From the NCBI GenBank assembly GCA_016191335.1, contig JACPOW010000011.1, positions 23,618-87,617 on the forward strand: a stretch of DNA of 64,000 nt. Reading direction: 5' to 3'. Position 1 is the stretch's first letter. Every line of letters starts with the position of its first letter. This stretch comes from Elusimicrobiota bacterium (GTDB lineage Bacteria; Elusimicrobiota; Elusimicrobia; UBA1565; UBA9628). Position numbers and translations under genes: made by a program. This document shows, piece by piece, positions 43,694-52,447 of the stretch. The notes under the pieces are model-generated. The model did not search any database. It was given only the letters and a program-made list of their open reading frames with translations, and was not told the origin of the DNA.

Positions 43694-44425
43694 GTGGCCC
43701 ACACGCACAATGCCGTCGCCGTCGCCCCTGTCGTTGCCGTCGATTCCAAGCAAGACGTTGAGTTCTCCCACCGCGCCGCCGCGCTCCTGATCCGCCTCAA
43801 ACCCTGCCTCGACCCCGAGAAGGTCGTCCATGAACTGCTCTCCCAGCAGCGCTTGGAGAAGCTGGCGCGCGAGTCCCGCGGCCTAAACCATTGGAGCGAG
43901 CACGCCCCGCGGTTCCTGGCGCAGGTCGTCCGCCAGGCGCGACAGGATCGCTGGCGCCGCTACCAGGAAGCCGAGGCTTTCTATAAGGCCAGACACCGCG
44001 AGATCGTGCGGTTCGCGCGGGCCATCGTCGGCGACTCGGCGGCGGCCGAGACCGTCGCTTCCGACACGTACCGGGAGCTCCTCGAGGGCGGCGCGACCAT
44101 CCCCGGTTTCTTCGCGGCGCTCGTCTGCAACGCCCGGAACTACCTGGAGGCGGAGGCCTACCGGCGCGACAAGTTCGTTCCGCAGGACGAGGCCTTCGCC
44201 CCGAGTTTCGGCAACGCCGACAAGGATGGCGACGAAGGGGAAGTCCCGTCGTTCGAACCCATGTCCCAGCGCCTCGACGACCGAGATCCGCTCGAAATCC
44301 TGATCGCCCGCGAGGAAGAAGAAGCCCGCCAGCGGCTCGTGACGGCGGCCAAAGAAGACCCGCGCTGGCGCTACGTCAAGCGGCGGGATTGGGCCGCTCC
44401 GCTGGTGGGAAATGTGCGGAATTGA
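43694..44425 (+). CDS. ECF-sigma region-2-like protein lacking region 4
   Basis: 243 residues, GTG start. The middle (FYKARHREIVRFARAIVGDS then AAETVASDTYRELLEG) and PGFFAALVCNARNYLEAEAY follow the sigma region 2 pattern of ECF factors, including the RNAP-binding helices. No helix-turn-helix of region 4 follows; the tail is acidic then Arg-rich. It may be a truncated sigma factor, a domesticated regulator, or it may act with a separate DNA-binding protein such as the RHH product downstream. Confidence 0.55.
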   Translation: MAHTHNAVAVAPVVAVDSKQDVEFSHRAAALLIRLKPCLDPEKVVHELLSQQRLEKLARESRGLNHWSEHAPRFLAQVVRQARQDRWRRYQEAEAFYKARHREIVRFARAIVGDSAAAETVASDTYRELLEGGATIPGFFAALVCNARNYLEAEAYRRDKFVPQDEAFAPSFGNADKDGDEGEVPSFEPMSQRLDDRDPLEILIAREEEEARQRLVTAAKEDPRWRYVKRRDWAAPLVGNVRN

Positions 44426-44558
44426 TCGACTCGCCGGATAGGTAAGTGCCGGGTCGATTTGCGGGCAGTCGGGTCGCCAGTCCGAACCAAACGGGGGAGC
44501 GAGCTTCCCCACCTGCCCCGCAGGTTTGACCCCTGATATCGAAAGCGAGGAAGGAGAC

Positions 44559-44777
44559 ATGAGCATGGACGAACCCACGGAAACCGGAGCCGCCGCGCGC
44601 GGCGGGAGACCGCCGAAGACGGTGGCGATCACGGTGAATCTCCCGGTGGCGGACCACGATAACCTCGCCAAGGCGGGCATGAAAAGGATGCGCCAGACCG
44701 GCGAGGACGTGACGCGCGACCGGCTGATCTCGGAGGCGATCCAGCACTACGCCAAGAGCCTCAGCGCGGGGGAATAG
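44559..44777 (+). CDS. Ribbon-helix-helix-like small DNA-binding protein
   Basis: Start ATG at 44559 after GAAGGAG (spacing 4). 72 residues: a basic arm (GGRPPKTVAITVNLPVADHD) with a beta-strand pattern, then two helices (NLAKAGMKRMRQTG; RDRLISEAIQHYAKSL) as in CopG/ParG-type regulators. Likely autoregulator or accessory protein of the transfer operon. A hairpin follows 12 nt after the stop. Confidence 0.65.
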   Translation: MSMDEPTETGAAARGGRPPKTVAITVNLPVADHDNLAKAGMKRMRQTGEDVTRDRLISEAIQHYAKSLSAGE

Positions 44778-44788
44778 CCGCCAACAGA

Positions 44789-44808
44789 CCCGCCAACGTG
44801 TTGGCGGG
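44789..44808 (+). terminator. Hairpin after the RHH gene
   Basis: CCCGCCAA-CGTG-TTGGCGGG perfect 8-bp stem, 12 nt downstream of the stop. It lacks a T tract, so termination is uncertain. Confidence 0.5.
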
Positions 44809-44858
44809 GGGATGCCTCGAAGTGGTGTGCCGAAATCGGACGGTTTTTGCTGGAGAAA

Positions 44859-44955
44859 CTGCCTGCCTCTCAATCGGCTGGCGCCGATTTCGCCTCCCGA
44901 CCACTCACTCCCAACCATAAGGGTTGAGATTGAGTGGTCGGGAGGGTGGCAGGCA
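44859..44955. repeat. Nested inverted-repeat structure upstream of the transfer operon (candidate oriT or regulatory leader)
   Basis: An outer 9-bp stem (CTGCCTGCC / GGCAGGCAG) encloses a small hairpin (AATCGGC / GCCGATT), then a 15-bp perfect stem (CCTCCCGACCACTCA / TGAGTGGTCGGGAGG) with a further CAACC/GGTTG hairpin at its tip. This density of pairing in an intergenic region just before a Replic_Relax/VirD4 pair resembles an origin of transfer or a strong attenuator. Confidence 0.6.
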
Positions 44956-45000
44956 GAGAGAGCAAAAACTGAAGTGAGTGGAAGTAAGAAAAAACAGAAA

Positions 45001-45073
45001 CGGAAAACAGCAACAACAACGGCAACAGAGAACGGAAACAGCAACAACGACGGCAACAGAGAACGGAAAACAG
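45001..45073 (+). repeat. Short tandem repeat (about 31-32 bp x 2.3)
   Basis: Units run CGGAAAACAGCAACAACAAC-GGCAACAGAGAA and are repeated with single changes, ending just before the ATG at 45074. It is very A/C/G-rich and poor in T. It could encode a Gln/Thr-rich extension if the gene starts at GTG 44978, or be an untranslated leader. Confidence 0.75.
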
Positions 45074-45919
45074 ATGGAAAAGGAACAGATGAACGGTCAG
45101 AACGCGGACGGAAAAACCAAGGACATTCCATTGACGCCGAGGGACCTGAAAGTCCTGACGGCGCTGGAGACTTGGGGCGTGCTGGGCCTGGGACAGCTTC
45201 ACGGGATCGTGGCCGGAAAGGGAGTGTCGGCCGCGGAGAAGACGCGGCTCTTCTTCGATGAGACGGATCGCCGCGACTACTGGCGCTGGTTCTCGAAACG
45301 TCTCACGGTCCTCGTCCAATCCTCCTATATAAAGGCGCACTTCTTCATCAACCACCCCAAAATGTTCACCCTGGCCGAGAAGGGCCACGAGCTCCTTAAG
45401 AGGCGTGGCTTGGCGCGGATGCCCGGCTACCGGGACTCCATCGACGAGTCGCTGGTGGAGCATGAGTTGACGGTCGGCGCGGCGGGGCTCGTGATGACCG
45501 AGCTGCTGGGCCTGACGGTGCGCACCGAGCGCGAGCGTTTCCTGTGGAGCGACCATGGGGGACGCGGCCCCGCGCCGGAGCGGGGCGTCTCGGACCTCTG
45601 GATCGTGGACCACGCCCAACCGAAGGCGATCGAGATCGAGATGCACCAGAAGTCCGAGAAGCGCTACGAGGAGATCTTCGAGGCCTACCGGCGCAGGATG
45701 CCGGACGGTGGTGCCGTCCTCTATCTCACGGCCTGGCCTTCGGGCGTGCGCTGCATCCTGAGCCACGCACAGACCTTCCGCGCGCCTTTCATCTACGCCT
45801 GCTCCTTGGTGGATTTCCGCGGCAGCGCGGGGCGCGCTCCCTTTGAGAGCGCGACGGTCGAGGACGGCCCGATCAGCCTGGCGCCGAGCGCCGCGCGGGA
45901 GGCTTTGGCCGCGCGATGA
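45074..45919 (+). CDS. Replic_Relax-like winged-helix protein of the transfer operon
   Basis: I prefer ATG 45074 (MEKEQMNGQNADGKTKD) over GTG 44978, which would translate a tandem repeat. The N-terminal wHTH (LTPRDLKVLTALETWGVLGL, FTLAEKGHELLKRRGLAR) fits the replication-relaxation family found beside VirD4 genes on plasmids and ICEs. The C-terminal half (DLWIVDHAQPKAIEIEMHQK) looks nuclease-like with acidic residues but lacks a full motif. Its stop overlaps the VirD4 start (ATGA), implying they work together, perhaps in substrate recruitment. Confidence 0.7.
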   Translation: MEKEQMNGQNADGKTKDIPLTPRDLKVLTALETWGVLGLGQLHGIVAGKGVSAAEKTRLFFDETDRRDYWRWFSKRLTVLVQSSYIKAHFFINHPKMFTLAEKGHELLKRRGLARMPGYRDSIDESLVEHELTVGAAGLVMTELLGLTVRTERERFLWSDHGGRGPAPERGVSDLWIVDHAQPKAIEIEMHQKSEKRYEEIFEAYRRRMPDGGAVLYLTAWPSGVRCILSHAQTFRAPFIYACSLVDFRGSAGRAPFESATVEDGPISLAPSAAREALAAR

Positions 45920-47661
45920 GCGTCCTCTCCTTCCTCGCCGTCCTGTTCCTGCTGTTGGCCGGTTTCGGTCTGCTGAAGGCCGATTATAAGGTTCCGGGCG
46001 GAATCTGCTCCGGGCTCGCGGTCGCTGCGTTCTTGATCCTCATGCCCGGGCCCGCGGTTCGCCAGTTGGCGCGGAGCAACCGGGACTTCGCGGCGTGGTT
46101 CTTCCCGCGCCGGACGCGGGTGATCCTGGCCTGGAACGCCGCTTCCGTGCTGTTAGGCGCGGCCGCGGGGCTCGGCGCGGCGCGCCTGCGGCCCGGGAAA
46201 TCCCCCGCGGAACGGGAGATTCCGGACGACGGCAAAGCCGTGGACAAGAAGCTCGCGAGCGCTCTGAAGGACCGCACGCCCGAGGCCGGGACCTTCCTCG
46301 GCGTCACGCGATCCGGCCGGGCCGTGTCCGTCCTACCGATCGAGCGCGAGGGGCACATGCAGATCGTGGGGCCCACCCGCTCGGGCAAGTCGCAGCTCCT
46401 GCTCGCCCTCGCGGCCCAGGACATGGCCGACGGCTTCCCGGTCTTCTTTATGGAAGCCAAGGGCGACCGCGGCGACTTCGACCAGTTCCTCAAGACGGCG
46501 GGCCGCGCCGGCCGGGTGGGGGACGTGCGCTACTTCAACCCCCAGGACCCGCGCTCCATGACCTTCAACCCCATCCGCCCGGTCTCGGGGCAGGACCCGA
46601 CGGCGCTCGCCAACCAGGTCGCGCGGGCTATCGGACGCGAGCCCACCTCCTCGGGTGAGGGGCAGGACTACTACCGCGGCGTGGATTACGCCAAGATCCA
46701 GAGCATGGCCGAGGTGTTTTGCGCGACCGGCCGGGCCTTCACTCTGCGCGACTGCTACGACTATTTCGCCTTCGAGGAGGCGCGCAAGAAGGCATTCGAG
46801 CTGTGCGGGGATACCAAACTCGCGGACCTGGCGAACTCGGAGTTCAAGGCTAACGAGGACACGAGCTCGCTCACCTCGGCGCTGCGTCCGTGGACGACGG
46901 GGACCTTGGGCGCGCTCCTCAACAGCTACGCGCCGCAGATCCGTCTCGAGGAGTCTTTCGCGCGCGGCCAGGCCGTCTATTTCGCCGTCCCGGTGGGGCA
47001 TCTCCAGGTCCTCGCCAACCCTCTCGGCCGCATGGTGATCTCGGGGCTCTTGTCGGTCGCGGCCTCGCGTCAGCGCGCCGCGATCAAGCCCAAGCCGGCG
47101 ACCGTGATCTTAGACGAGTTCGCCGAGTTCGCCACTCCGGTCTTCGCCTCCTTCGTGGCGACCGTGGGCTCGGCCAAGCTCCGCACGATCCTCTCGCACC
47201 AGGACCTGGGCCAGCTCAAGCGCATCCAGGGGATGGACGCGGCCGCCTTCAACTCTGTCGTCTTCAACAACACCTCGGGGTGCAAGGTTTGCTTCCGTGC
47301 GCCGGACCCGGAGGACGCGGAGTTCTGGGCCGCGACCTTGGGCACCGAGTCGTCGCTCAGCGATACGGAGCGGGTTAAGAACGGCCTGTTGGGCGACGAA
47401 CGCACGGGCGAGCGGTCGCGCCGCGAGGTCGAGCAGTTCCTGATCCACCCCAACAAGATCAAGAGCCTGCCGCCCGGCGTGGCTTTGGTGGTGGCCCCGG
47501 GCCGGGAAACCTGCCTGATCCGCACGGCGCGCGTCCACGGTGTGATCAAGGATGTCGCCCTGCCGGAGTTGGCGGTCGTGGGCGAGGAGCCTCTCGACCT
47601 GCGCTCCGCCGTCAAGAACTTCACCAAGAAACTGACCGTCACGGGCGAGGAGAAGAAATGA
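45916..47661 (+). CDS. virD4: VirD4/TraG-family type IV coupling ATPase
   Basis: 581 residues, two N-terminal TM helices, then the ATPase with Walker A in IVGPTRSGKSQLLLAL and Walker B in TVILDEFAEFATP. The middle helical region corresponds to the all-alpha domain. It delivers DNA or protein substrate to the secretion channel at the inner membrane. Its start overlaps the Replic_Relax stop and its stop overlaps the next start, both ATGA. Confidence 0.93.
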   Translation: MSVLSFLAVLFLLLAGFGLLKADYKVPGGICSGLAVAAFLILMPGPAVRQLARSNRDFAAWFFPRRTRVILAWNAASVLLGAAAGLGAARLRPGKSPAEREIPDDGKAVDKKLASALKDRTPEAGTFLGVTRSGRAVSVLPIEREGHMQIVGPTRSGKSQLLLALAAQDMADGFPVFFMEAKGDRGDFDQFLKTAGRAGRVGDVRYFNPQDPRSMTFNPIRPVSGQDPTALANQVARAIGREPTSSGEGQDYYRGVDYAKIQSMAEVFCATGRAFTLRDCYDYFAFEEARKKAFELCGDTKLADLANSEFKANEDTSSLTSALRPWTTGTLGALLNSYAPQIRLEESFARGQAVYFAVPVGHLQVLANPLGRMVISGLLSVAASRQRAAIKPKPATVILDEFAEFATPVFASFVATVGSAKLRTILSHQDLGQLKRIQGMDAAAFNSVVFNNTSGCKVCFRAPDPEDAEFWAATLGTESSLSDTERVKNGLLGDERTGERSRREVEQFLIHPNKIKSLPPGVALVVAPGRETCLIRTARVHGVIKDVALPELAVVGEEPLDLRSAVKNFTKKLTVTGEEKK

Positions 47662-50186
47662 AGCCGACCTTGATGATCCTGGCGCTGATCGCAGCGGCAT
47701 CGCCCGTGCGAGCGGCCTCCTACATGGAGCAGGCGACCTTCAACGTCGCCGCCTCCACCATCGCCGGCCTCGACCGCGACTCGGTGGGCAACCTTTACGC
47801 CCTCATGCTGGCCCCGGGGGCGACGACCTACTCGGTGACGGCCTACCGAACGCCGGGACTCGAACCGCTGTTCAGCTTCGACGCGGGCGCGCGGTCCCCG
47901 CTAGCCTTCGCCGTCGAGCCCTCGGGCGTCGTGGACGTGCTGGAGGGGGGGCAGGGCATCACGCTCAAGCGCTTCCTCAACACCGGCTACTTCCTCGGCC
48001 AGTCCACCTACTCGCTGGGCCCCTACATCAGCACGACTAGCCTGCTCTCGGCCGTCATCGACAAGGTCGGCGCCCGCCTTCTTCTGAGCTTTCAGAATCA
48101 GAAGACGTACTACTGCGTCCAATGCGTGGGCTGTCCTTGTCCGCCGAGCGGCCTTAAGGGTTACGTCAACGCGTACGATTTCTCGGGCAATCTCCTCAGC
48201 CAAGTCGAGCTGCCGGGCATCAGCGCTACGGCGACCAGTTGCTACACGCCGTCCAAGATAGCGATCGGTTCCCAACAGGAGCTCGTCGTTGCCGATGAGG
48301 GTTGCCAGGAGGTGCTGCGTTTTTCGAGCATCGGAACGCTCGACAACCAGACGCCCGCCTCGCGCTTCGGCGGGTTGGTCAACACCAGAGGGCTGTGGCT
48401 CGACGCGGACTCCTCGTTGTACGTGAGCCAGTTGGTCTGCGGCCCCGGCGGCTGCGCCCAGGGCATAGTCAAGGTCACCTCCGACGGAAATCCCGTGGCG
48501 ACATCGATGAGCGATTCCGCGTTCGGCTCGGCGTGGGATGGCCGCATCCTCTACCTCGGTTCCGCGGCTCGGTCGCCCCTGCGCCGCCTGATCCTCAACG
48601 AAGCTCCCACCGTCCCCGCGGCGTCCGCGCCGCTGGGGTTGGTCGTCCAACACTCCTCGGCGGCTTGGCTGCGCTGGCAGTCCTCGACGGACGGCGACAG
48701 CGACCCGCTCCTCTATACGCTCGAGATCGGGACCTCGCCCTTCGTGCTTCGAAGCACGGGGACCTCCGTGACCGCGAACTTCGTGACGGCGCCGCTCGCG
48801 TTCGGCACGACCTACTACTGGCGCGTGGCCGCGCGGGACTCCTATTTGGGACTGCCGCTTCAGAACCGTACCTCCTCGGTCGAGAACTTCGTGCTCGGAC
48901 GCACGAACGTGGCGCCCGGTCCCTTTTCCGTCATCAAGGGCACGGGCACGGTGCTGACCCGGGACCCTTTCGTGCTCCTCTCATGGTCCCGGGCCGTGGA
49001 CCCGGACGGCGATGTGCCGGTCTACGAGGTGTCCTGGCGCCGCAACGACCAGGCCCAACCCGCAATCGCCACGACGACCGCCTCTGCCGTGACCATGGAC
49101 GGCCTCGCCTTCGGCTCGACCTATTATTGGTCGGTCCGCGCCCTCGACGACTATCAAGCCGAAAGCCTCATGGACGGCGGCTCCGTTCAGAGCTACGCGC
49201 CGCTGCTCCGCAACACGCCGCCCACCGTGCCGGTCTATGTCTCCACGAGCGCGATCTCGACGCGCGAAAGCCGCTACGAGCTGCGTTGGCTTGCGTCGGA
49301 GGACGCCGACGAGGATCCGATCAGCTACCGGCTCTACCTCTCGACTGATCCCGCGGCCCAGCCGTTGGTCCAGGACGGCCCGCAGACCTCCTATCCGTTG
49401 GACCTCGCCTATGGCGCGACCGTCTACTGGCGCGTCGTCGCGGTCGACGGCGTGGGCGGCGTGTCCGACGCGGGGACGCGGACCTTCACGGCGACCTTCC
49501 TCAACTACCCGCCCGATCCCCTGCGCCTGACCGCGCCTTTCATGGCCGCGCCGACGGTCAAGACCATGCGCGACGGCGTCGAGGTCTCCTGGGAGAGGGT
49601 GACGAACCCGCAGGGCGACCCGATCTCCTACACGGCCTATCTGGGCGGCTCGCCGCAGGACCTCGCGGCCGTCGCCCGCGTCGAGCAGGCCGCCGGCGCG
49701 GGCGCCCTGCGCGCCTCGGCCCTGGGCGTCAGGCCCCAGGCCGAGGCGCTGGAGGATGGGAACACGGTGCGCCTGCGCCTCACCGGCCTCGACTACTACC
49801 GCAGCTACTACTTCAAGGTCACGGCCGAGAATCCTTACGGGGCGGCGAGCCAGACGCCGCTGCGGGCCTTCAGCCTGGCCGCGGCCGACAACTTCCCGCG
49901 CGTCTACAACTACCCCAACCCGTTCAGCCCGAGCCGAGGGGGGACGAACGTCGTCTTCAACGCTCCGACTTCCGGCTATACCCGCGCGGTGCTCACGGTC
50001 TACTCCGAGTTCGGCACGAAACTCTACGAGCGCGACTGCGGGCGCATACCGCCCGGCATCAGCGAGATTCGCTTCGACGGGCGCGACCAGCACGGCCTCG
50101 CCCTCCCGAACGGCAGCTACGTCGGCCGCGTGCGCTTCGAAGGACCTTCCGAGACGGCGACCTTCTTCCTCCTGGTGGTGAAATGA
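47658..50186 (+). CDS. Secreted FN3/propeller-like protein with FlgD/T9SS-type C-terminal domain, inside the transfer operon
   Basis: 842 residues: signal peptide (KPTLMILALIAAASPVRA), a propeller-like region with Cys-rich insert (YYCVQCVGCPCPPSG, ~155-170), three or four FN3-like repeats (LxFGTTYYWRVAA, FGSTYYWSVRA, YGATVYWRVVA), and a C-terminal FlgD-Ig/T9SS-like domain (YNYPNPFSPSRGG, LTVYSEFGTKLYE). Expected on the cell surface, where it could act as adhesin or mating-pair stabiliser (inference). It overlaps VirD4 upstream and the PorV-TPR gene downstream by 4 nt, repeating the cargo-then-PorV order seen at 18273. Confidence 0.85.
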   Translation: MKPTLMILALIAAASPVRAASYMEQATFNVAASTIAGLDRDSVGNLYALMLAPGATTYSVTAYRTPGLEPLFSFDAGARSPLAFAVEPSGVVDVLEGGQGITLKRFLNTGYFLGQSTYSLGPYISTTSLLSAVIDKVGARLLLSFQNQKTYYCVQCVGCPCPPSGLKGYVNAYDFSGNLLSQVELPGISATATSCYTPSKIAIGSQQELVVADEGCQEVLRFSSIGTLDNQTPASRFGGLVNTRGLWLDADSSLYVSQLVCGPGGCAQGIVKVTSDGNPVATSMSDSAFGSAWDGRILYLGSAARSPLRRLILNEAPTVPAASAPLGLVVQHSSAAWLRWQSSTDGDSDPLLYTLEIGTSPFVLRSTGTSVTANFVTAPLAFGTTYYWRVAARDSYLGLPLQNRTSSVENFVLGRTNVAPGPFSVIKGTGTVLTRDPFVLLSWSRAVDPDGDVPVYEVSWRRNDQAQPAIATTTASAVTMDGLAFGSTYYWSVRALDDYQAESLMDGGSVQSYAPLLRNTPPTVPVYVSTSAISTRESRYELRWLASEDADEDPISYRLYLSTDPAAQPLVQDGPQTSYPLDLAYGATVYWRVVAVDGVGGVSDAGTRTFTATFLNYPPDPLRLTAPFMAAPTVKTMRDGVEVSWERVTNPQGDPISYTAYLGGSPQDLAAVARVEQAAGAGALRASALGVRPQAEALEDGNTVRLRLTGLDYYRSYYFKVTAENPYGAASQTPLRAFSLAAADNFPRVYNYPNPFSPSRGGTNVVFNAPTSGYTRAVLTVYSEFGTKLYERDCGRIPPGISEIRFDGRDQHGLALPNGSYVGRVRFEGPSETATFFLLVVK

Positions 50187-52063
50187 TGACGAACATCCTC
50201 TTCAACTTCCTCATGCTTTACCTCGGCGCGCGGCCGCTGTACGCCGCGCCCACCATCCTGAGCCAAAGCCCCGGGGCGCAGGGGGCGGCGCTGGGCCGAG
50301 CCGCCGTGTCCGTGGTCCAGGACCCGACCGCGCTGCACTGGAACCCGGCGGGCCTGGCCGGCGCGGGCGGGGCCGTCACCGGCGAGCACCAATTCCTTTA
50401 TGACGGAGCGCGCTACGACTTCATCGGCCTGACCGTGCCCTCGCGCTTGGGTACCTTCGGCATGGGAGCCCTTCAGCTCTACCGAGGCGACATCACGGCT
50501 CGCGCCGCGATCGACGATCCTGGTTCTCAGGTCTCGGCCTCGCAGGCCGACTACATGGCGGGCTTCGGCAGGGGCTTCGGTGAACATTGGGCGGCGGGCG
50601 GGACGTTCAACATGATCAGCTCCGACTTCGCGGGCTACAAGGACCGCGGCTTCGGCGCGGACGCGGGGGCGCGCTACGAGTCTCCGAGCGACGACCTTTG
50701 GCTTCTGGGAAGGCCGCTGTGGTCGGCGGGTGCCGTCATCAAGAACCTGCTGGCGCCGCGCCTCAAGTTGGATTCGGACCCTGAGGTGCTGCCGCGCGAA
50801 CTGCGCGGCGGGGTGAGCGTCTCCTTTGATGGCTTCTCCCGGGTTTCCCTCACCGCCGGCTCGATCCGCAAGGATCGGGCGATGCTAGGTGTAGGCCTCA
50901 GCAAGCTGGTTGGCGAGACCGAGCTGCGCCTGGGCCTGGGTGCTTCCTACACGCTCCAGGACGTACTGACCTTGCGCTTCGGCCTCGATGAAGGTTTCGC
51001 CGTGGGAGTGGGCTTCAAGACCGCCGACGGCCGCTTCGGCGTGGACTACGCGCTCGAGGAGCGGCCCCTCGCCAAGAACCACCGCTTCACGCTCACTTAC
51101 CGCTTCATCAAGCCCGTGACCGCGCCCGCCGCTCCGGCGGCGGAGGTCCAAGACGAGGAGTATGCCCGCGCCAAGGGCCGTTCCGAAGGACTCGGCGCCG
51201 AGGCCTTCGCGCGGGGACAGGAACTGTTCAAGGCCCAGCACTACGAGGAAGCCGTGGAGAGCCTATCCTCGGCCGCGTTGCTCAAGCCCGAGGACCGAGA
51301 GGCGCGTGAGCTGTACCGTCGCTCGGTCGAGGTGCGCGAACGCGAGGAGATTCGCAATCTGCGAAAAGAACTCGACCGGCAGGCCTCGGCCGGGGATACG
51401 GCGGAGACTTATCGCATGCTCTCTAAGCTCCTGCGCCATAAGACCGCGGACCACGAGTACCTGCTCGACTTGGCGCGGCGCATCAGCGAAAAGCTCGACG
51501 CTGACGCTCTTGACGCGGTCTCGGCTAAGATCATGGCTGCCGGAGCGGAAGACATTCGCGAGGCCCTCGCGCGAGGCCTCGACGCGGAGGCCCTGAGCGA
51601 CGCGGTGTGGCTCGAATCGGTGGCGGCGAGCACGCAGACGGCCGCCGCCGCGCGCAAGCTGAGCGCCGAGACGGCGCGGCAGGCCAAGGAGCACCGTGCG
51701 CGGCTTGAGCGGGCCATCGCGAACGCCCGAAAGTCAGGACAGCACGGCCGGGCGTTGCTTGCGGCGTTCTCGTTGTCGCGCTCCTATCCGGATGACGCTG
51801 CGGCCGGCCGCGCGCTTGATGGGGCGCGGCGCGACTACGCAGACACTTTGCGGTTGAGCCCGAAGGATCGCATCTACGTCCGCAAGCTCTATTACCTCGC
51901 GGCCGTGGCCTGGAGCAAGAAGGACGCGGAGCGGGCACGCGACCTGCTCGACGAGCTGCGGCGGCGGGACGCGACGGACGCGGACGCGGCGGCCCTCATG
52001 GACGCGATGGTCCGCGCGGGCGCCGTCTACGAGACGTTCAACGACAATGGAGGTGCACAGTGA
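50183..52063 (+). CDS. PorV/UPF0164-type barrel fused to a C-terminal TPR-like helical region
   Basis: 626 residues. Signal peptide (LFNFLMLYLGARPLYA), then the family hallmark QGAALGRAAVSVVQDPTALH plus WNPAGLAG, and a barrel to ~310 ending in HRFTLTYRF. Residues ~330-626 are helical, TPR-like (FARGQELFKAQHYEEAVESL), with a possible coiled coil (~470-520). Outer-membrane partner of the upstream sorting-domain protein; the periplasmic TPR part could dock it to the secretion machine (inference). It overlaps the pilin start as GTGA. Confidence 0.83.
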   Translation: MMTNILFNFLMLYLGARPLYAAPTILSQSPGAQGAALGRAAVSVVQDPTALHWNPAGLAGAGGAVTGEHQFLYDGARYDFIGLTVPSRLGTFGMGALQLYRGDITARAAIDDPGSQVSASQADYMAGFGRGFGEHWAAGGTFNMISSDFAGYKDRGFGADAGARYESPSDDLWLLGRPLWSAGAVIKNLLAPRLKLDSDPEVLPRELRGGVSVSFDGFSRVSLTAGSIRKDRAMLGVGLSKLVGETELRLGLGASYTLQDVLTLRFGLDEGFAVGVGFKTADGRFGVDYALEERPLAKNHRFTLTYRFIKPVTAPAAPAAEVQDEEYARAKGRSEGLGAEAFARGQELFKAQHYEEAVESLSSAALLKPEDREARELYRRSVEVREREEIRNLRKELDRQASAGDTAETYRMLSKLLRHKTADHEYLLDLARRISEKLDADALDAVSAKIMAAGAEDIREALARGLDAEALSDAVWLESVAASTQTAAAARKLSAETARQAKEHRARLERAIANARKSGQHGRALLAAFSLSRSYPDDAAAGRALDGARRDYADTLRLSPKDRIYVRKLYYLAAVAWSKKDAERARDLLDELRRRDATDADAAALMDAMVRAGAVYETFNDNGGAQ

Positions 52064-52368
52064 GCAAGAAGATGACGGGCGCGGCCCTGGCGGCCGCGGG
52101 CATGACGATGACGGCGACGCAGGCCTTCGCTCAGTACGGCGGCAACGAGGGCCAGCTCGGCAACTTCCTCAACGGGTCGGCCAACTGGCTGATCACGATC
52201 CTGGGGCCGGGCGTGTTCCTGCTCGGCATCATCTGGGTCGGCATCAGCCTCGCCGCCGGCGACCAGGACGCGATGAGGAAGGGCGGCTTCGTAGTCGGCG
52301 GGGGCGCGCTGATCTTCCTGGCGCCCTCGCTCATGGCGCTGCTCAAGCGGCTGGCCGGCGGGTTCTGA
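52060..52368 (+). CDS. virB2: VirB2/TrbC-like pilin
   Basis: 102 residues: signal peptide ending near TQAFAQYGG, then two hydrophobic helices (WLITILGPGVFLLGIIWVGI; GGFVVGGGALIFLAPSLMAL) separated by a short polar loop (GDQDAMRK), the standard VirB2/TrbC architecture. GTG start overlapping the previous stop. Confidence 0.88.
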   Translation: MSKKMTGAALAAAGMTMTATQAFAQYGGNEGQLGNFLNGSANWLITILGPGVFLLGIIWVGISLAAGDQDAMRKGGFVVGGGALIFLAPSLMALLKRLAGGF

Positions 52369-52447
52369 GATGGGCGGTCACCAGTACCAAAGCGCCGGGG
52401 ATATCCTGGCGCCTTGGATGAAGAAGCTGAACGAAGGGAGGGAACGC

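Noticed and set aside
44978-45073. Gln/Thr-rich N-terminal extension of the Replic_Relax-like protein
   Set aside because: It would be encoded by a DNA tandem repeat from a GTG without RBS; more likely leader sequence, though not excluded.
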